Shown here in pieces: positions 34,266 through 46,800 of a stretch of 64,000 bases of DNA (positions are counted from its first letter, which is position 1; the number at the start of each line of letters is the position of its first letter). The translations under genes and the position numbers were made by a program. Under the pieces are notes generated by a model. The model worked only from the letters and a program-made list of their open reading frames with translations, made no database searches and was not told where the DNA came from. The DNA comes from Beverwykella pulmonaria. Taxonomy: Eukaryota; Ascomycota; Dothideomycetes; Pleosporales; Melanommataceae. Location: contig BCHH01000010.1 in the NCBI GenBank assembly GCA_001599595.1, positions 2,025,260 through 2,089,259 of the forward strand, read 5' to 3'.

Positions 34266-36110
34266 TCACAACGGATTCCCTTGCTCTGCGTACCACTCCT
34301 CGGTATTTCCGATTCTATCTTCCATGACTTGAATTCCACTCTCAACTTCCTTAATCGCGGTATCAACCGCCCACCTGGTCTCTGTAGCTTCAGCTGGTAC
34401 ACCAGATAGCCACGCCCCTATCTCTAACAAGTATTCTCTCTGTTCAGCGATCTTCTGGCGCATATCTTCGTTCGATTTGATAGCACGATTCCTTTCGTTG
34501 TCTGTCAGTAACGGATTCGCCCCTGTCCGTTCGCAATACTTCAGCATCGCTGTTTTTGATTGCTCGTACGCCATGGTATACCACTTCAGTTCTCGTTCCC
34601 TCTGTGCGAGCCAGTTTGTTCGAAGCTCTAGCATGTCGTCTGGGAAGTCTCTGGCTGCAAATTTCTCCCTTTCTTCTTTCGTGCGACGTTCGATACCCTC
34701 AAGATCCCGTTCAACGGCCCGGAACTCTCTGAGAATTCTCTCCGGTTCCACTTCGCAATCTCCATGGAGTCGCCGCTGCTCAGCGCAAACACCATCGTAC
34801 TCTTCGTGTAATTCATTCAGATGAGCTTCCGCTTCTTTTAGCAGCCGTTTGTTTTGGTGCAAGGACCATTTGTCCCTCCAAATCTCGTCAACATCCGTTG
34901 CTGTAAGCAGCCTTTCCTCTGCCTCCCTGATTAGAGTCCGCAGGCGTCCAATCGTCGTCCACCTAGGGAACGGCACATCATTCCCCTCCAAAGCCTCTCT
35001 TCGAATACGCGGCAACTCTTCCTCCCATACGCCCCCAATCTGCGCCAAAATCCGGTCCTCTCCCTCTTCCTTCAATATCTCTTTGTACAGATACTTCGGA
35101 TCGCCCTTATTCGACAGCTTCACGCGCCAACGAAAGAAATCCGCCTGAAACTGATCCTCATCAAACTTATCCGGCCACCCATTATCGCGATACATCCATG
35201 TGAGAGCTTCATACATCTCTTCTCCGTTCTTCTCATACGTATTCTCCCACGGGAACTCCTCCAACGAGGTCAGCAACTGCAAATGCATTTTCAACAGCGC
35301 CGGTGCATCATGTTTCGGCATTCTAGGAAACGCGGTCGGATCTTCCTGCAAATCGAGCAATTCCTCCGCCTCATCCCACCACACGCCCAAGCCCTCACCT
35401 TCCAGCGCCACATCTTTGGACCAATGATTCATGTTCGCAAAGTACAAGCGATTATATCGCGCATTGTACAGCAGGATATGCAAGCTGCCCTGGGGGCTCA
35501 TCAACGTCAAAGGCGTGATCCAGGGTAGCATGTACTTGTACTCTTGTCCGTTCATCCTCCACTTCAAATCGTCCTCATCGAACGCCCAGTTACAGTAAAA
35601 CGGCTCCCGACTCGCGCTCACATCCTCTTCTGTCCTGAAATCGGCAAACAGGCCTCCGTAAAGGAAGCGGGAGGATTCGATTTCAGCCTTGTCGACGTAC
35701 GGCATGATTTCCATAAGTTTGACAACCATAGGATCGAGATTGTACTTCTCCGTTACCGTGGCAGGGAGTGTGTGCGGGCCCCGTTTGATCGCTGTATGTG
35801 GGATATACGTCATCTTCGCCAACGTGGTGTATATCTGATCCAGCAAATCCGTAATCTCTTCCAGATGCGTATGCCCTTCTGGCCGGGGAATCGGCTTTAG
35901 TTGCTCTATCGCACGTTCGCGAAATCGCCTCAACCAGAATTTCTCCTCCATGTTTCGTTCGTGCACCAGATCCCGTGAGTTCCAGCGATCGGGCGTACGC
36001 GGTGGATTTGAGTTTGCGGAGGAATAGTGGTACGCGAGGCGGGCTAGGAAGATGGCTAGGAGGATTTGGAGGATGAGCTTGAGATGGGGGAATCGGTGGA
36101 GCTGCTCCAT
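34266..36110 (-). CDS. Hypothetical protein, 614 residues, N-terminal anchor and coiled coils
   Basis: Uninterrupted single-exon frame. N-terminus MEQLHRFPHLKLILQILLAI with a hydrophobic segment (residues 10-27) suggests a signal anchor. The middle (residues about 120-400) is rich in aromatic and acidic residues, for example FYCNWAFDEDDLKWRM, ILLYNARYNRLYFANMNHWS and NTYEKNGEEMYEALTWMYRD. The last third (about 410-600) is strongly charged with heptad-like spacing, indicating coiled coils. I do not recognise a catalytic motif. Codon use and length indicate a real gene. Function unknown; a membrane-tethered scaffold is a guess. Confidence 0.8.
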   Translation of the reverse strand: MEQLHRFPHLKLILQILLAIFLARLAYHYSSANSNPPRTPDRWNSRDLVHERNMEEKFWLRRFRERAIEQLKPIPRPEGHTHLEEITDLLDQIYTTLAKMTYIPHTAIKRGPHTLPATVTEKYNLDPMVVKLMEIMPYVDKAEIESSRFLYGGLFADFRTEEDVSASREPFYCNWAFDEDDLKWRMNGQEYKYMLPWITPLTLMSPQGSLHILLYNARYNRLYFANMNHWSKDVALEGEGLGVWWDEAEELLDLQEDPTAFPRMPKHDAPALLKMHLQLLTSLEEFPWENTYEKNGEEMYEALTWMYRDNGWPDKFDEDQFQADFFRWRVKLSNKGDPKYLYKEILKEEGEDRILAQIGGVWEEELPRIRREALEGNDVPFPRWTTIGRLRTLIREAEERLLTATDVDEIWRDKWSLHQNKRLLKEAEAHLNELHEEYDGVCAEQRRLHGDCEVEPERILREFRAVERDLEGIERRTKEEREKFAARDFPDDMLELRTNWLAQRERELKWYTMAYEQSKTAMLKYCERTGANPLLTDNERNRAIKSNEDMRQKIAEQREYLLEIGAWLSGVPAEATETRWAVDTAIKEVESGIQVMEDRIGNTEEWYAEQGNPL

Positions 36111-37009
36111 GGTTATGCTTCGCGGGGCTTGCGAGCTCGCATCTTATTTTCAGGCAGCCGGATAACAAAGTGCGGAGATGTTTACCATATGGGGCATTGT
36201 CGAGCCGAAATTCTCTCGTCGTGTCACGTCTGGAGGGTGTATTTGCTCGTATTCGAATATATGTGTCGGGCTAGCCAGGACTATTTTTAGGTACAGCGCA
36301 TGAACGTTAAAATTACAGCGACGACAAACATTGTCATGTTTGATAGGCAGCAGTGTGTGCCCCTAAAGTCTCCTTCGGACTTTGTACGTATAGGCAATTT
36401 TCCGCCAGATCCCCTCACACACTGCCAACAAGCGCAGCTGGCCACCCAACGCCTGACCTAGGATAGCACTATTAACTCTGCCATGTAAAGCATCCCTGAA
36501 CAACCTTCATACATCCGAGTTATAGTACTCACCTTCCCCTCCCACGCATCTCTGTCCTACCCATTCCTCACCATCTTTCCTCCACCTCCTTCAATCCAAC
36601 AACCCTCCTTTCCAACCCACGCTTTCTCTAAACCCTCAGCTCGAACAATCTCGCAAAAGCCCAAACTAAGAACACTTCATTCGGCAAAGAGCCCCAAGCT
36701 ACAAGAGTACTCAATCCAGGAAATAATCAGAAATATTAGTATCGTAAACTCGATACCGTTTACAGCAACAGAAGGAGGGAAAATTTTGGGTGAATATGGA
36801 CGGCACAGCGACATGATCAATGGATGGCAAGCAAGGTTGTCGTACGTTTGAAGGTTAGGTCAGGGCAGACGCGCAAAGGTTCATGGACGTGAGGGCCGCG
36901 CTTTCTTTTGTTTGGGGGCTCGAGATCCATTGTGATGCTTAATAACTGCGGAGCTTCACGTAGAGTTCGTGTCAGGAGGTCAATCTACAGGACAGCAAGA
37001 TTTTACGTC
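36111..37009. other. Intergenic, C/T-rich stretch
   Basis: About 900 bp. Promoter of the minus gene at left, then a strongly pyrimidine-rich stretch at about 36530-36650. No gene seen. Confidence 0.45.
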
Positions 37010-37490
37010 CATCTATTTATCACTCCGGCCTGCAGGAAGTAGGTAGTTTGGTTGTGGAACGCTTGTATTGGGGGCCAGAGCTCGTCTCGCCTCACGTGAT
37101 TGACCGATAGGCTCAGGCTCGTACTCAGGCTCGTGATAGGCCCCGTGAGCGCTGCGCTTGCCTTTAAGCTTGCCGTGAGCTTGGCAAGACAGGCCTATCA
37201 GAGTAGAGATAGTAGAGCTTCTCTATCGATCAGTGAGGTGTTGATCCGCCTGAACGGAGACCGAGACGAAGCTGGGAGATGCTATCTAAAAAACAAAAAA
37301 AAAAAAAACAGTGCTGAAAGGGACGGCGGGTGGTTGATTCAAATCGTCAATCAAGCGTCGCGTGAGAGGCTTGATAAGATGAGCTCACATGAGGTGGATG
37401 TGATGAGGCTGAGATATCTCGTCACGAGAATTCTTTTAGATGAGGTGCTTGGCAGCCTAACTGTAAATAGAACAATACAAATGTAGCGTA
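37010..37490 (-). repeat. Dispersed repeat, short copy (inverted relative to 11970-12842)
   Basis: 37010-37258 and 37333-37483 are reverse complements of 12597-12842 and 12002-12155. The two blocks are separated here by an A-rich spacer including a 14-A run near 37295-37310. Confidence 0.75.
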
Positions 37491-37821
37491 CAGATCTCTC
37501 ACTTCATCGGCAGTGATCTCGTTATATTATTTTCTCTCAGTTTGCTGCACAAATAGGACATCCTGAAGCCGGATAGAACTGGTGTGCTGTGCATCCCGAC
37601 TGCGAGAGTGGAAGTCATGGCCTTGCTAAGTACAGGTTACGAACGCACCACTCCCGCACCGATTAATTATTGTACCGCATAATCTCAGAAAAGACACCTA
37701 TGCTAGGCCCAATTCGTCGCGGGGGGGGGGGGGGGCGACCTATCAGATTGTTGCTGGTGGGGCTGGAAAATGGGTGCTGAATCCCAAGGTCTAACGTCAA
37801 GCTGCTTTGTAGGTAGAAACA
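37491..37821. other. Non-coding, contains G-run
   Basis: About 330 bp between the dispersed repeat and an LTR. Holds the 15-G run; no gene. Confidence 0.5.
37721..37735 (+). repeat. 15-base poly-G run flanked by GTCGC/GCGAC
   Basis: Fifteen consecutive G residues, bracketed by short complementary arms. Able to form a G-quadruplex; also a likely sequencing/assembly soft spot, so the exact length is uncertain. Confidence 0.85.
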
Positions 37822-37954
37822 TGTAAGCAGGAGTGAGGAAAAGAGAGGGTACGAGAAGTGCATTGTATGTCTGTGTGTGATATGCACAGCTAATATATAT
37901 ATAACGAACTGATTAGTCAGTAGCATATCCACGTGACGTAGTGTCCTACTTACA
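37822..37954 (-). mobile_element. LTR, CACGTG family, without target duplication
   Basis: TGTAAGCAGG...CTACTTACA, 133 bp, with the family's CCACGTGA, GACTGATTAGTC and TATATATA boxes. Flanks AAACA and CCTCC do not match, so it may derive from recombination between two elements rather than simple insertion and excision. Confidence 0.85.
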
Positions 37955-39637
37955 CCTCCAACAGCTTAACTAGATGCTTAAAGGAGCGATTTGCGCCACA
38001 GGAGTTTCTCTCCCTTGCGGCAGAGTCTTCCTTATTAATTGCTACAATAAGTTCCATCTTTAGACTGGGTACTGGTTTGATACCTCTTTTACGGTACAAA
38101 AACTTTAGAAGGGCATACTTATGGCTTTATTCCACGCCAGGGCGACTCGGGATGACGTAGGCGTGGGTGTAGGAGGAGGTATGGAGGATTGGGCAGGGAT
38201 AGGAGCGCTTATGATAAGGATGGTGGGCAGCATGTTGATGATTTTTGGTGCGTTTGCTGGCGATATTTGCCGAGACTTCTCAACACCAAGACGTAACAAA
38301 ACAACAGCCCCGCGGCTGACAAAGATATAATTCCTTATTGCCACTAAAAATACTATGGCGGGACCGAATAGCCCTCTATTTTCAGGCAAGAACGTTATCC
38401 TACCTAGCGCGTAAATTCTTAGGCCCCTGAGCGGGTCCTTTGAGCACATACCACCTCCAGAAATCCGCCTCTCCCTGGCCCTGGCCCTGGGCAACCGAAC
38501 AGTGCCTCAGACCTTGCAGCGGGCCAGGCTGAATGGCGTTGCCGGAGCAAGCAAACTGAGAAGTCTCGCCTGTGGTGGCTTGCGGATAGGGCTTGTCCAT
38601 TGGTACGCGGCCAGTCGACGATGCAAGGCTTGCACGTGAGCATGCTTAGCTCATGCTTTTGGTGGCAGCAAGGGTTTGTTCGTTCTTTCGGTTCTAGAAG
38701 CCCACGGGCACACTAAAATTGGTTACTAGAAATGAATTCGAAGCAGCCAATTTGCATCCTAAGGGCCATTTATTGACATCCGGCTATTGCGACGTTGTCG
38801 CGCCTGTTCTGCTGCCGATTGGTACGTAGAACGAACACTGGTCTGCGGAATAGCGGTATCAATTAAAGTAGCTACTAAAGGCGCATCAATAATAGCAACC
38901 AATCCACGCGGCGAATATGCGATAATAGCCGGGCACGCGCGTGTATTTCCAGGATAGCGATAGCGCGAATTTCCTGGGCTTCAAACCCTCAATCTGCGCG
39001 ACCTAGAACAATGCAATGAACTCAGATGAATGTTGTACTTCCAGGTAACTGCTGGTCCCCATTCATAACGTACGATCCTAATCTCTGGCTAAGCACGCGA
39101 GCTATATATCACCTCTCGCGCATTGGTCCGCCGCGCCCTACAGCTCCTCACGAGGACAGATCGCGATGCACTTGTCAATTAGATCCCGGTGGTGATTGCG
39201 CAGACAATTCAAGTGCGAATTGCTTGGAGAGAGCAGGGTGTCTGCGATTGGGGATGGAGAGGCCACATATTAATACGGCTGCATGTTATTTTGAGGTCGC
39301 ACAGCGGCTGGTCATTGCTGAAAGAGATACGGGCTGTTCGACTGCCATGAGAGGGGAATGCGCCCCTTAAGCACACTCGAGCCGTACTCGAGTGCCGAGG
39401 GCACTTGGCAGGGGGTCCGGCCGGTGGCGCACGAGTCTATCCATCAAACCTCATTAACTTTTAACTTGGGTGCATAGAGTCGATCATTATTTTGCCTTTT
39501 GGACCTAATACCATGCTGCGGCTATGTGTCGTCTATGTTTCAGCATTGCCATGGGATATGTATTGGAATAGCCCTGCTGGCAAGCTTCGCACACAATAAT
39601 GTTCATTGCTTGCTACATCTAAAAGCGAGTTGTTAGG
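37955..39637. other. Long intergenic region before the carboxylesterase
   Basis: About 1.7 kb. Several short frames on both strands (for example 38105-38494 minus and 39026-39370 plus) lack family features and start context. I do not support them as genes. Carboxylesterase promoter at the right end. Confidence 0.45.
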
Positions 39638-41450
39638 ATGGGTCTCCCGCAGCTCTTTGGAGCAGCTCTACTTCTCGTAGCATCAACGGCAGCGTACCAT
39701 ATCCGACAAGCCGGAAACCAGACAAACCAGACCTTGCCTGTTGTAGATTTGGGTTATGAGCTTTACCAAGCCTCGAATTTCAATGTAATTTAATCACCAA
39801 GCCAAATTCTTATATATCTCACGTTAACCTTTTTTCAGGAGACCGGAAGGTTCTACAACTTCTCAAATGTCCGATATTCTGCGAAACCGATTCGATTCGG
39901 GCTCCCCAAAGATCCAGAGATAAATCGCACCGTAGTCCGTGATGGGAACGATGGTAGGAGATGTCCTCAATCTGGGCCAGCCTGGTTTTTCCTTGGGCAA
40001 AAATGGCTTTCACGCCTCGTCCTTGGAACGGCGTGCGACGAATGTTTTCAGCCCTACGTTCCCTTAGGGGCAAGCTGGAATCTGCCCCTCGCGCTACCGG
40101 ACCGACGTGAAATGGAAGACTGTCTGTTCCTCGACCTGTTTGTTCCCGAGAAAGTTTTTAAATCAGCTGGAAAGGGCCGCGGTGCTGCAGTCCTTGTGTG
40201 GTTCGCTGGCGGCGGCTATGTATTCGGCACAAAAGAGGAAAATCCAGCTGGCTTGTTCGCCGCGAGTAATCCAAGGAACATCACTAACAGCGATATCATT
40301 TACATTTCGATAAACCATAGAATGGGGGCGATGGGATTCAGCAGCGGGCCGCTTTACCAGTCCGAAGGCGGTATCCCCAACCTTGGCCTACTTGACCAGC
40401 GTTTCGCGCTGGAGTGGATACAGAAGTATGTCCACTTGTTTGGTGGCGACAAAGATCGTGTTACGCTATTTGGCGAAAGCTCCGGTGGAGGATCTATCAT
40501 GCACCAAATGACTGCTTATGGCGGGACAAAGGGGCCTGTACCTTTTCGACGGGCAGTGCCACAATCTCCCGGATGGATACCAATCACTTCCACAATGCAG
40601 CAGGACGAGACATATCGCCTACTTCTCAATATAACGAATAGCTCATCTATCGCCGATCTGCGAAAGGTCTCCGAAGCAGACTTCATGAGAGCCAACTCTC
40701 TAATGGTTGGCTACAACACGACATACAGCAGTTTTATGTACAGTCCTGTCATTGATGGAGACTTCACGCCGGATATTCCCAGTCAACTATTAGCCCAAGG
40801 AAAATTTGACAAGAACGTTCAGGTTCTTTACAGTTTGGTCACGCACGAGGGAGATTTCTTCACGCCGCCCTACATAAACACCAGCGAAGCTCTCCATGCC
40901 AGCTTAGTCACCATATTCCCATACATGAGCTCAAGGTCGCGAGGTAAGAGCCTCCATTGCTTCAGACTGCAACTCAATGCTAAGATTGCTAGATCATATC
41001 TTGACCACATTGTATCCTCCAATCTTTAACGACTCATATGGATATAAGAGCGAGTACGAACGCGCCTCTACCATTATAGGAGACAGCATCATCTCATGCA
41101 ACACGAAATACCTCGCAGATGCCTACAACAATAAACTATATTCGTACCTCTTCGCAATGTCACCAGCCTACCATGGCATGGACAACTTGTACAAGTACTA
41201 TGACGGAGGCGCTGTCTCAGACGTCAATGTGAACATGGTCATGAATAGGACTGTTGCGATCGTGCTGCAACAATTGCTTGTGTCGTTCACGAAGACTGGG
41301 ATTCCAGAGGCAGAGGGTGTGGAACAGGTCAGCATGTATGGCGAGGACGCTTCGATGCTTCTGCTCAGCAATGCAACGAGCTTCCACGAAGTGAAGGACA
41401 CCACTTCGGCTGCGAGGTGCTCTTGGTGGCAGAAAGAGCGGTACTCGTAG
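39638..41450 (+). CDS. Secreted type-B carboxylesterase/lipase
   Basis: Signal peptide MGLPQLFGAALLLVASTAAY with N-glycosylation sites just after (NQTNQT). An intron at about 39785-39838 joins NFN to ETGRFYNFSNVRYS. Type-B landmarks: EDCLFLDLFVPE, AVLVWFAGGGYVFGTKEEN (oxyanion GGG), LLDQRFALEWIQKYVHLFGG and VTLFGESSGGGSIMHQM with the nucleophile Ser. THEGDFF supplies the acid and AYHGMDNLYKYY the His. A second intron of about 49 nt near 40940-40989 rejoins SSR to LLDHILTTLYPPIF; its donor is not consensus. About 570 residues, TAG at 41448-41450. Extracellular ester hydrolase, intact. Lies 2.4 kb from the polyketide cluster, but an LTR lies between them, so cluster membership is doubtful. Confidence 0.88.
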
Positions 41451-41972
41451 CACTGTAGAGAAATAGGGTTGCATGGGTTTGTAGGAATAGATAGATTGAT
41501 TGCCGGCAGAATTGCTCATCAAGTGGTCCGCAAAGATATCTCGCTGAGAGGATCATTCTACCTCCCTTGAAGAATCTACACTATCCTTTCAAGAGATTTC
41601 GAATCAATGCAAGTCACTGCAACTTTAGAACAGCGTGGTAATCAGTACGTAGTACGGTCGTAGGTTACGGCACCGTGGCTTCTTTGTAGCCGTACGTACG
41701 TACAGGCAGTTGTTGAGTACGTATGGTTGTGGGGCGTACTGTAGGTGATTTTTGATTCTACGCGTATATGGTACCGTAAATGAGGTTCTAGTTTTCGCGT
41801 ATAGGCGCCTCTACAGGCGATTGGTTGGTGTTGTAAAAGGCTTGTATTTGGAGTAGTCCTATAGTAGTTAGTAGCGGGGTCGCAACGCCAATTCTCATCA
41901 ACATGTGGTGATGTATCAACACCCACCTATACTGCTGTTGTTGTTATTGTAATAGATAACTTTGTACGCTCT
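41451..41972. other. Intergenic, possible hAT 5' end
   Basis: About 520 bp. Contains repeated GTACGTA-rich sequence at 41645-41740 and a GGTGTTG...CAACACC inverted pair (about 41827-41925). It may belong to the transposon relic that follows. Confidence 0.4.
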
Positions 41973-42509
41973 ATGCGCCAATCTCAAGCTTCCCAAGCCT
42001 CCTCTTCCTCCACAAGTAGCGCGTTGCCTTACTACTTAGCCGGTTCGAAACGCCTCAGAAAACAGCCCGTTCCTTCATCACCAGCGCTATCAACACCTAC
42101 CACCAGCAAAGGTACGCCTTCATCTGTTGTATCAAACTCTACGCATACTCTATCGCACGATTATCTCAAGGAGACTACTAAGGTGATATATCTTTGTGTT
42201 TGCTTCCTAGTAAAGTAGGATTAATTTTGGAAGGGTTCAACGCACCTGTTAAAGGACTGCATTAGATAGAGCTGTAGAGAGTTGTGAATAAGCGCTACCT
42301 ACAAGGCAGCTCTAAACGCTCAGGGATGTATAATTACGGCGCAGACTTGTTATATCAAGAACCTACTAGGTTGTATAGGTGTGTTTTGGCTCTGTAGGTT
42401 GTGCTATAAGCAAGGGAGGCGTGACCTGCATATAACATGCTGCAAGCATTGTCAGCATTTGTATCATTTGACCTCGGCATCCCCCACAACTAATATCTCT
42501 GCATTTAAC
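41973..42509 (+). pseudogene. N-terminal fragment of a hAT-type transposase (BED-finger-like), cut by an LTR
   Basis: Starts MRQSQASQASSSSTSSALPY, a Ser/Thr/Pro-rich leader. After stops it continues as SGMYNYGADLLYQE and WLCRLCYKQGRRDLHITCCK-HCQHLYHL, which resembles a BED zinc finger (C..C...H...H). The reading frame is broken. The LTR 42510-42642 sits directly after it and no catalytic part follows. Assignment is tentative. Confidence 0.5.
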
Positions 42510-42642
42510 TGTAAGCCGAGGACACCATCAGGTCACGTGGATATACCACTGACTAATCAGTCCGTCATCTATATATACCAGCTGTACATACTTCACATAC
42601 AATACACATCTTGACATCTTTTCCTCCATCCTCCAGCTTACA
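42510..42642 (+). mobile_element. Solo LTR, CACGTG family, reference copy
   Basis: 133 bp, TGTAAGCC...AGCTTACA (TGTAAG/CTTACA inverted ends), flanked by TTAAC at 42505-42509 and 42643-42647. Internal order: GTCACGTGG, CTGACTAATCAGTC, TATATATA, CAGCTGTACAT, CAATACACATC. Other copies: 33543, 37822, 60337, and degenerate ones at 11209 and 19454. Confidence 0.93.
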
Positions 42643-43818
42643 TTAACTCTAGCCCATTCCAACTACCAGGAGATCAAGCAGCACAACATCCAGCATATAC
42701 CCTGCTGTCTCAAGTGATTCCCCGAAACCAAGCACTGAATCAAATGCCAGCATTTATGCCTCCTATCACCTATGGCCCTGGTCCCCGGTACTATCATCCA
42801 TACCCTTGTCGACCCCTAGGTAGCATTCAGATCAAGGGTCGCTCTGACGTAGGGCTAACAAGTTACCTAACCCACGTTTACGTCGACTTCACAACACCCC
42901 CCATCTACTACCAATATGGCAAGTGTAAGGCCGGGTTTGCCTGTACATGTTGTAAGGCTGGTACCGGGCCTGTACGGAGGCAGTATGGCTGTGATGTCAT
43001 GTGATATAGCCTATTAGTGTTCCCCCGCTGCCAATGTGGCTTGGCAGCGATTCGTCTCTCTTACAATACACTCCTATCTACCTCCAACCCTACTCTCAAC
43101 CCTATTCAGTGCGAGACAACCCATCTGCCTTACAGCAAGCCCCACTCACCCACGGCTCCATCTCGGTCTTTCTCGATTCAAAAGCTATAAAGTAATCGGC
43201 AATGGAAAGGCTTCCGTATAGCCAATATCAGTCCTAATAGCCTTCTCCAACAGCCGTTCTGGCCTATTATATGCACAATCTCTGAGCCGTATCAATGAAA
43301 AGCCCAATATGCCGGAAGAATTCGGATCTGATAGTCGGCCTGATTAACTGGAATGGCTTAGATAATCAACAACGTGGGAAGTAAAATTGTCCCCAGGTCT
43401 AAATTTGCTAGACACAGCAAAAAGACTGGCTGCAGACAGGAATTAGATGCGTAACCCAGGATGTTAAATTGAACATTCAATGCTCTTGGGTTTCAATGGA
43501 GATGCATCACGTGCTGAAATCGCGACTGTGTGAACGACTGTACTTGCGGATCACGTGACACTTCCACAACGAACCTTCAAGACGCGCTACATCGCATTTC
43601 AAGGTTCGCCGCTATCTCTAGCCTCGAAAGTGTGCACATCAATTGCGACCGTCGATATGAGATTATCATCGAGGATTGTTGCGAAATGCTTTCATGAACT
43701 TTATGATATGTACAAGAAGCTGTTTTCGAATCTATGATCAGGAATGTTGCGATACCTGTCCTATCAATATACAGAGGTCTACCTCTACTTCCCGCGCTCA
43801 TTATATGCGCTCCAACAT
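42643..43818. other. Intergenic left border of the polyketide cluster
   Basis: About 1.2 kb without a supported gene. A TGTAAGG...CTTACA-bounded stretch (about 42925-43071) is LTR-like but lacks matching flanks. The CACGTG box near 43508 is isolated. Confidence 0.45.
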
Positions 43819-46800
43819 CTACCTGTCTAAAGCTTGCATCTGACACTGTAATTGGTTAGCTTGTATCCACTCATCTCGTTCGCTTTTACTTACCATTTGC
43901 CAGTACACTCCCTTCTTCTTCAACAACTCCTTGTGATTTCCTTGTTCTACTACCTTCCCCTCACTCATGACAAAAATTACATCTGCATTTTGCACAGTCG
44001 CCAACCGATGTGCGACAACGATCATCGTTCGCCCTTTCCCAGTCTTCTCAAAAATCTTCTGGATACTGCGCTCTGTCTCGCTGTCCAGATTACTCGTCGC
44101 CTCGTCTAAGAGCATCAATCTTGGATCCCGGATCAGCGCCCTCGCAATAGAGAGACGTTGTCGTTGACCACCGGATAATGCGACACCTTTCTGTCCGACG
44201 AGCGTGTTGTAAGTAATTGGGAATGAGGCAATGTAGTCATACATTTCTGCTTCCTTGGTGACGCGGTCGAGATCAGAGTCGCAGATAGTGTCAGGATCGA
44301 CGCCCATGAGAAGGTTAGCACGGATCGTGCCGGCGACGATGGAGGGCTCTTGAGCAACAAGCGAAATGCAAGAGCGGTATTGAGAAAGGGAAAGGGTGTT
44401 AATTGGGGCGCCGTCGAAAAGAATGGTGCCAGATTGGGGGGTATAGAAACGTTCCAGGAGACTTATGATGCTGGTTTTCCCGCAACCTGATGGGCCGACA
44501 ATGGCGGCGAATTGTCCTCTCTCGATCGTCATGTTTATTCCGCGCAGAACGGGCACATCTCTCGTCGGATATCTGAACCAAACGTTTCTGAGCTCGATCT
44601 TGGGCCCCTTGATGTCACCATTCTTCTCGTCATTGACGGGAGGCAGTTCTTCGCAGGATTGATAATCAGGGTTTTCTCCCGCCCGCAGGGCACGAATGCG
44701 CCTCAGTGCGCTGGAAGCTTGCGCAACATCTAGTGTGTGTTAGCCAGCACAAGACTGGAAACATGGCCTGTAAGCTTACTGGGACCGAAGCTCAACCATT
44801 GGCCCGCAGCTAGACTGCCCTGGACAATGGCAAGATATACGACCACTAAAAGAGAGGGTAAGCATGACATATTCGTAGGCGATGGTGCCTTGCTTACAGT
44901 AGTTGAAAGGCCAGAGTGCGTATGTCGATAGTAAGTCACCGCCATACCAGAGCGCAAAGGCCATACAAAGCAACGACACACTATCACTGAATGCAAAGAT
45001 CAGTGTCGACCATATAGCGTTCCGAAACGCTTCGTCGATGTGATCTCGCAACATCTTATCATATTTGTTGCAGATGAAATCCTCCATCGTCAGCGCGTTG
45101 ACTGTTCGATAGGCACCGATGGCCTCGACTGCGAACTTGGAGCTCTCAATGAAGACCGTCCAGGTGGTTTTCTGAAATTTTTGCTCATATCGCACACGCA
45201 GGTATCCCGCGGCGATCATTACGGGCGTTGACGAGAATACGACGACAACGGAGAGTCGCCAGCTGAAGTAGAATGAGATGGCTATGCAACCGGCAACGTT
45301 GAAGATGCAAGTCAGCATGGATGCAGCGTTCACGCCGAGGAGTTGCTGAAGCTGCGCAGGGTCGCTAGCTATGCGTGCGGTAAGGGCGCCTGAGGAGTTG
45401 TCTTTCTCATCAAAGAAGGCGATGGGGCGTTTCAGCAGGTTCTGGAAATACTCTTCGCGATATGCAGAGACAATGTGCTAGGTTTGTCTACTTAGCATTG
45501 AAAGATGCGCAGGAGAACGAGGTGGGACTTACGAAGGAGACGGTGTTGCACGCCCATCCGAGAGCAAAGTAGGCTATTGCTACTCCGCCGGCAAGGGCGA
45601 CGGTCATGATGCACCAAAATTGTGTCTCGTGTCTGAGGTAGTCTCCGTAAAGACTAAAGAGAGATATGAGTTGGGCAAATAGGTAAGATTGCACAGGATA
45701 TGCAGCTGTGGTGATGTTAGCTCGTTAACGGTTTGGGAATGGGGTCGTGATGTGACCTACCACCAGCTCCAGCAGCACCGATTAGAAGTAGTAAATACCA
45801 GTGCCAGTCGAGCCACTGCTCAATGAAGAGGCAGCCAAATGTCCGGATGGCATGTCTCAACCCTGAGGTCTTAATCACAACGTTGTTCGCGGACGATTGA
45901 TCGCTAAGATGGTCGCAATGGTCGCTGCGATGACTGGAAAAATAATCCTGCTCAAACTTGAGTTCGGAGAGATCGGTCGCGATGGAAGCAAAATCAAACA
46001 TCTCCTTGTGCGTCCCTTTGTGATCTTCTTCCCTCTCTTTTGCGAGGACCTGAGCGTTGGCGAGTTTATAATATACTCCTGCTCTGTTCTTCATCAACTT
46101 CTCATGCGGGCCTTGCTGAACAACTACTCCCTTCTTCATTACCACGATGTTATCGGATTTTTGAATCGTTGACAATCTGTGCGCGATGACAATAGTGGTT
46201 CTATTTTGTGCAGCACGGTCGAGCGCAGCTTGAACCTTTTGCTCACTGCGAACGTCAATCGCACTTGTCGCTTCGTCGAGAATGACTATAGACGGTTGTT
46301 TGACGATGCATCGAGCAATCGCAATTCGCTGTCGCTGGCCTCCGCTGAGATGAATGCCTGCATCGCCACATAGGGTATCGTATCCCTTTCTCTTGATTAG
46401 CGCGAACCTTTGCGCTAATAATATGGATTTAGACTGAAGGCTTACATCCGGAAGGTGAGAAATAAATTCATCAGCAAAAGCTTCTTCACAGGCCACTTTC
46501 ACGAGCTCTCGTTTTACTTCCTCGGACTCTGTTTCCCATTTTGTGCCAATCAGGCCATGGGCAACATTCTCAAAGATTGTGCCGTTGAAAAGAAACGGTT
46601 CTTGCTGTACAAGACTGATCTGGGATCGCCACCATTTTATACTAATTTCCTTCAATTTTTTTTCTCCGATGAAAATGTCACCGTTACAAAGCAAGTTGAA
46701 CTAGAGGAGGCTTACGTCAGAAATATTAAGAGCAGGGGTGGACATAGTCTCCTCACAATAGGAAATCGGATTGCCATAGGGTCATCCTCAGCGATGCCCA

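Noticed and set aside
38105..38494. 130-residue minus-strand gene
   Set aside because: No family features, composition unlike neighbours and no start or splice support in a repeat-rich stretch.
39638..41450. Carboxylesterase as part of the polyketide cluster
   Set aside because: A hAT relic, an LTR and 2.4 kb separate them, and secreted type-B esterases are common stand-alone genes; not excluded but not supported.
42925..43071. TGTAAGG...CTTACA LTR near the cluster's left border
   Set aside because: No flanking duplication and no similarity to the other TGTAAG-type LTRs beyond the terminal bases.
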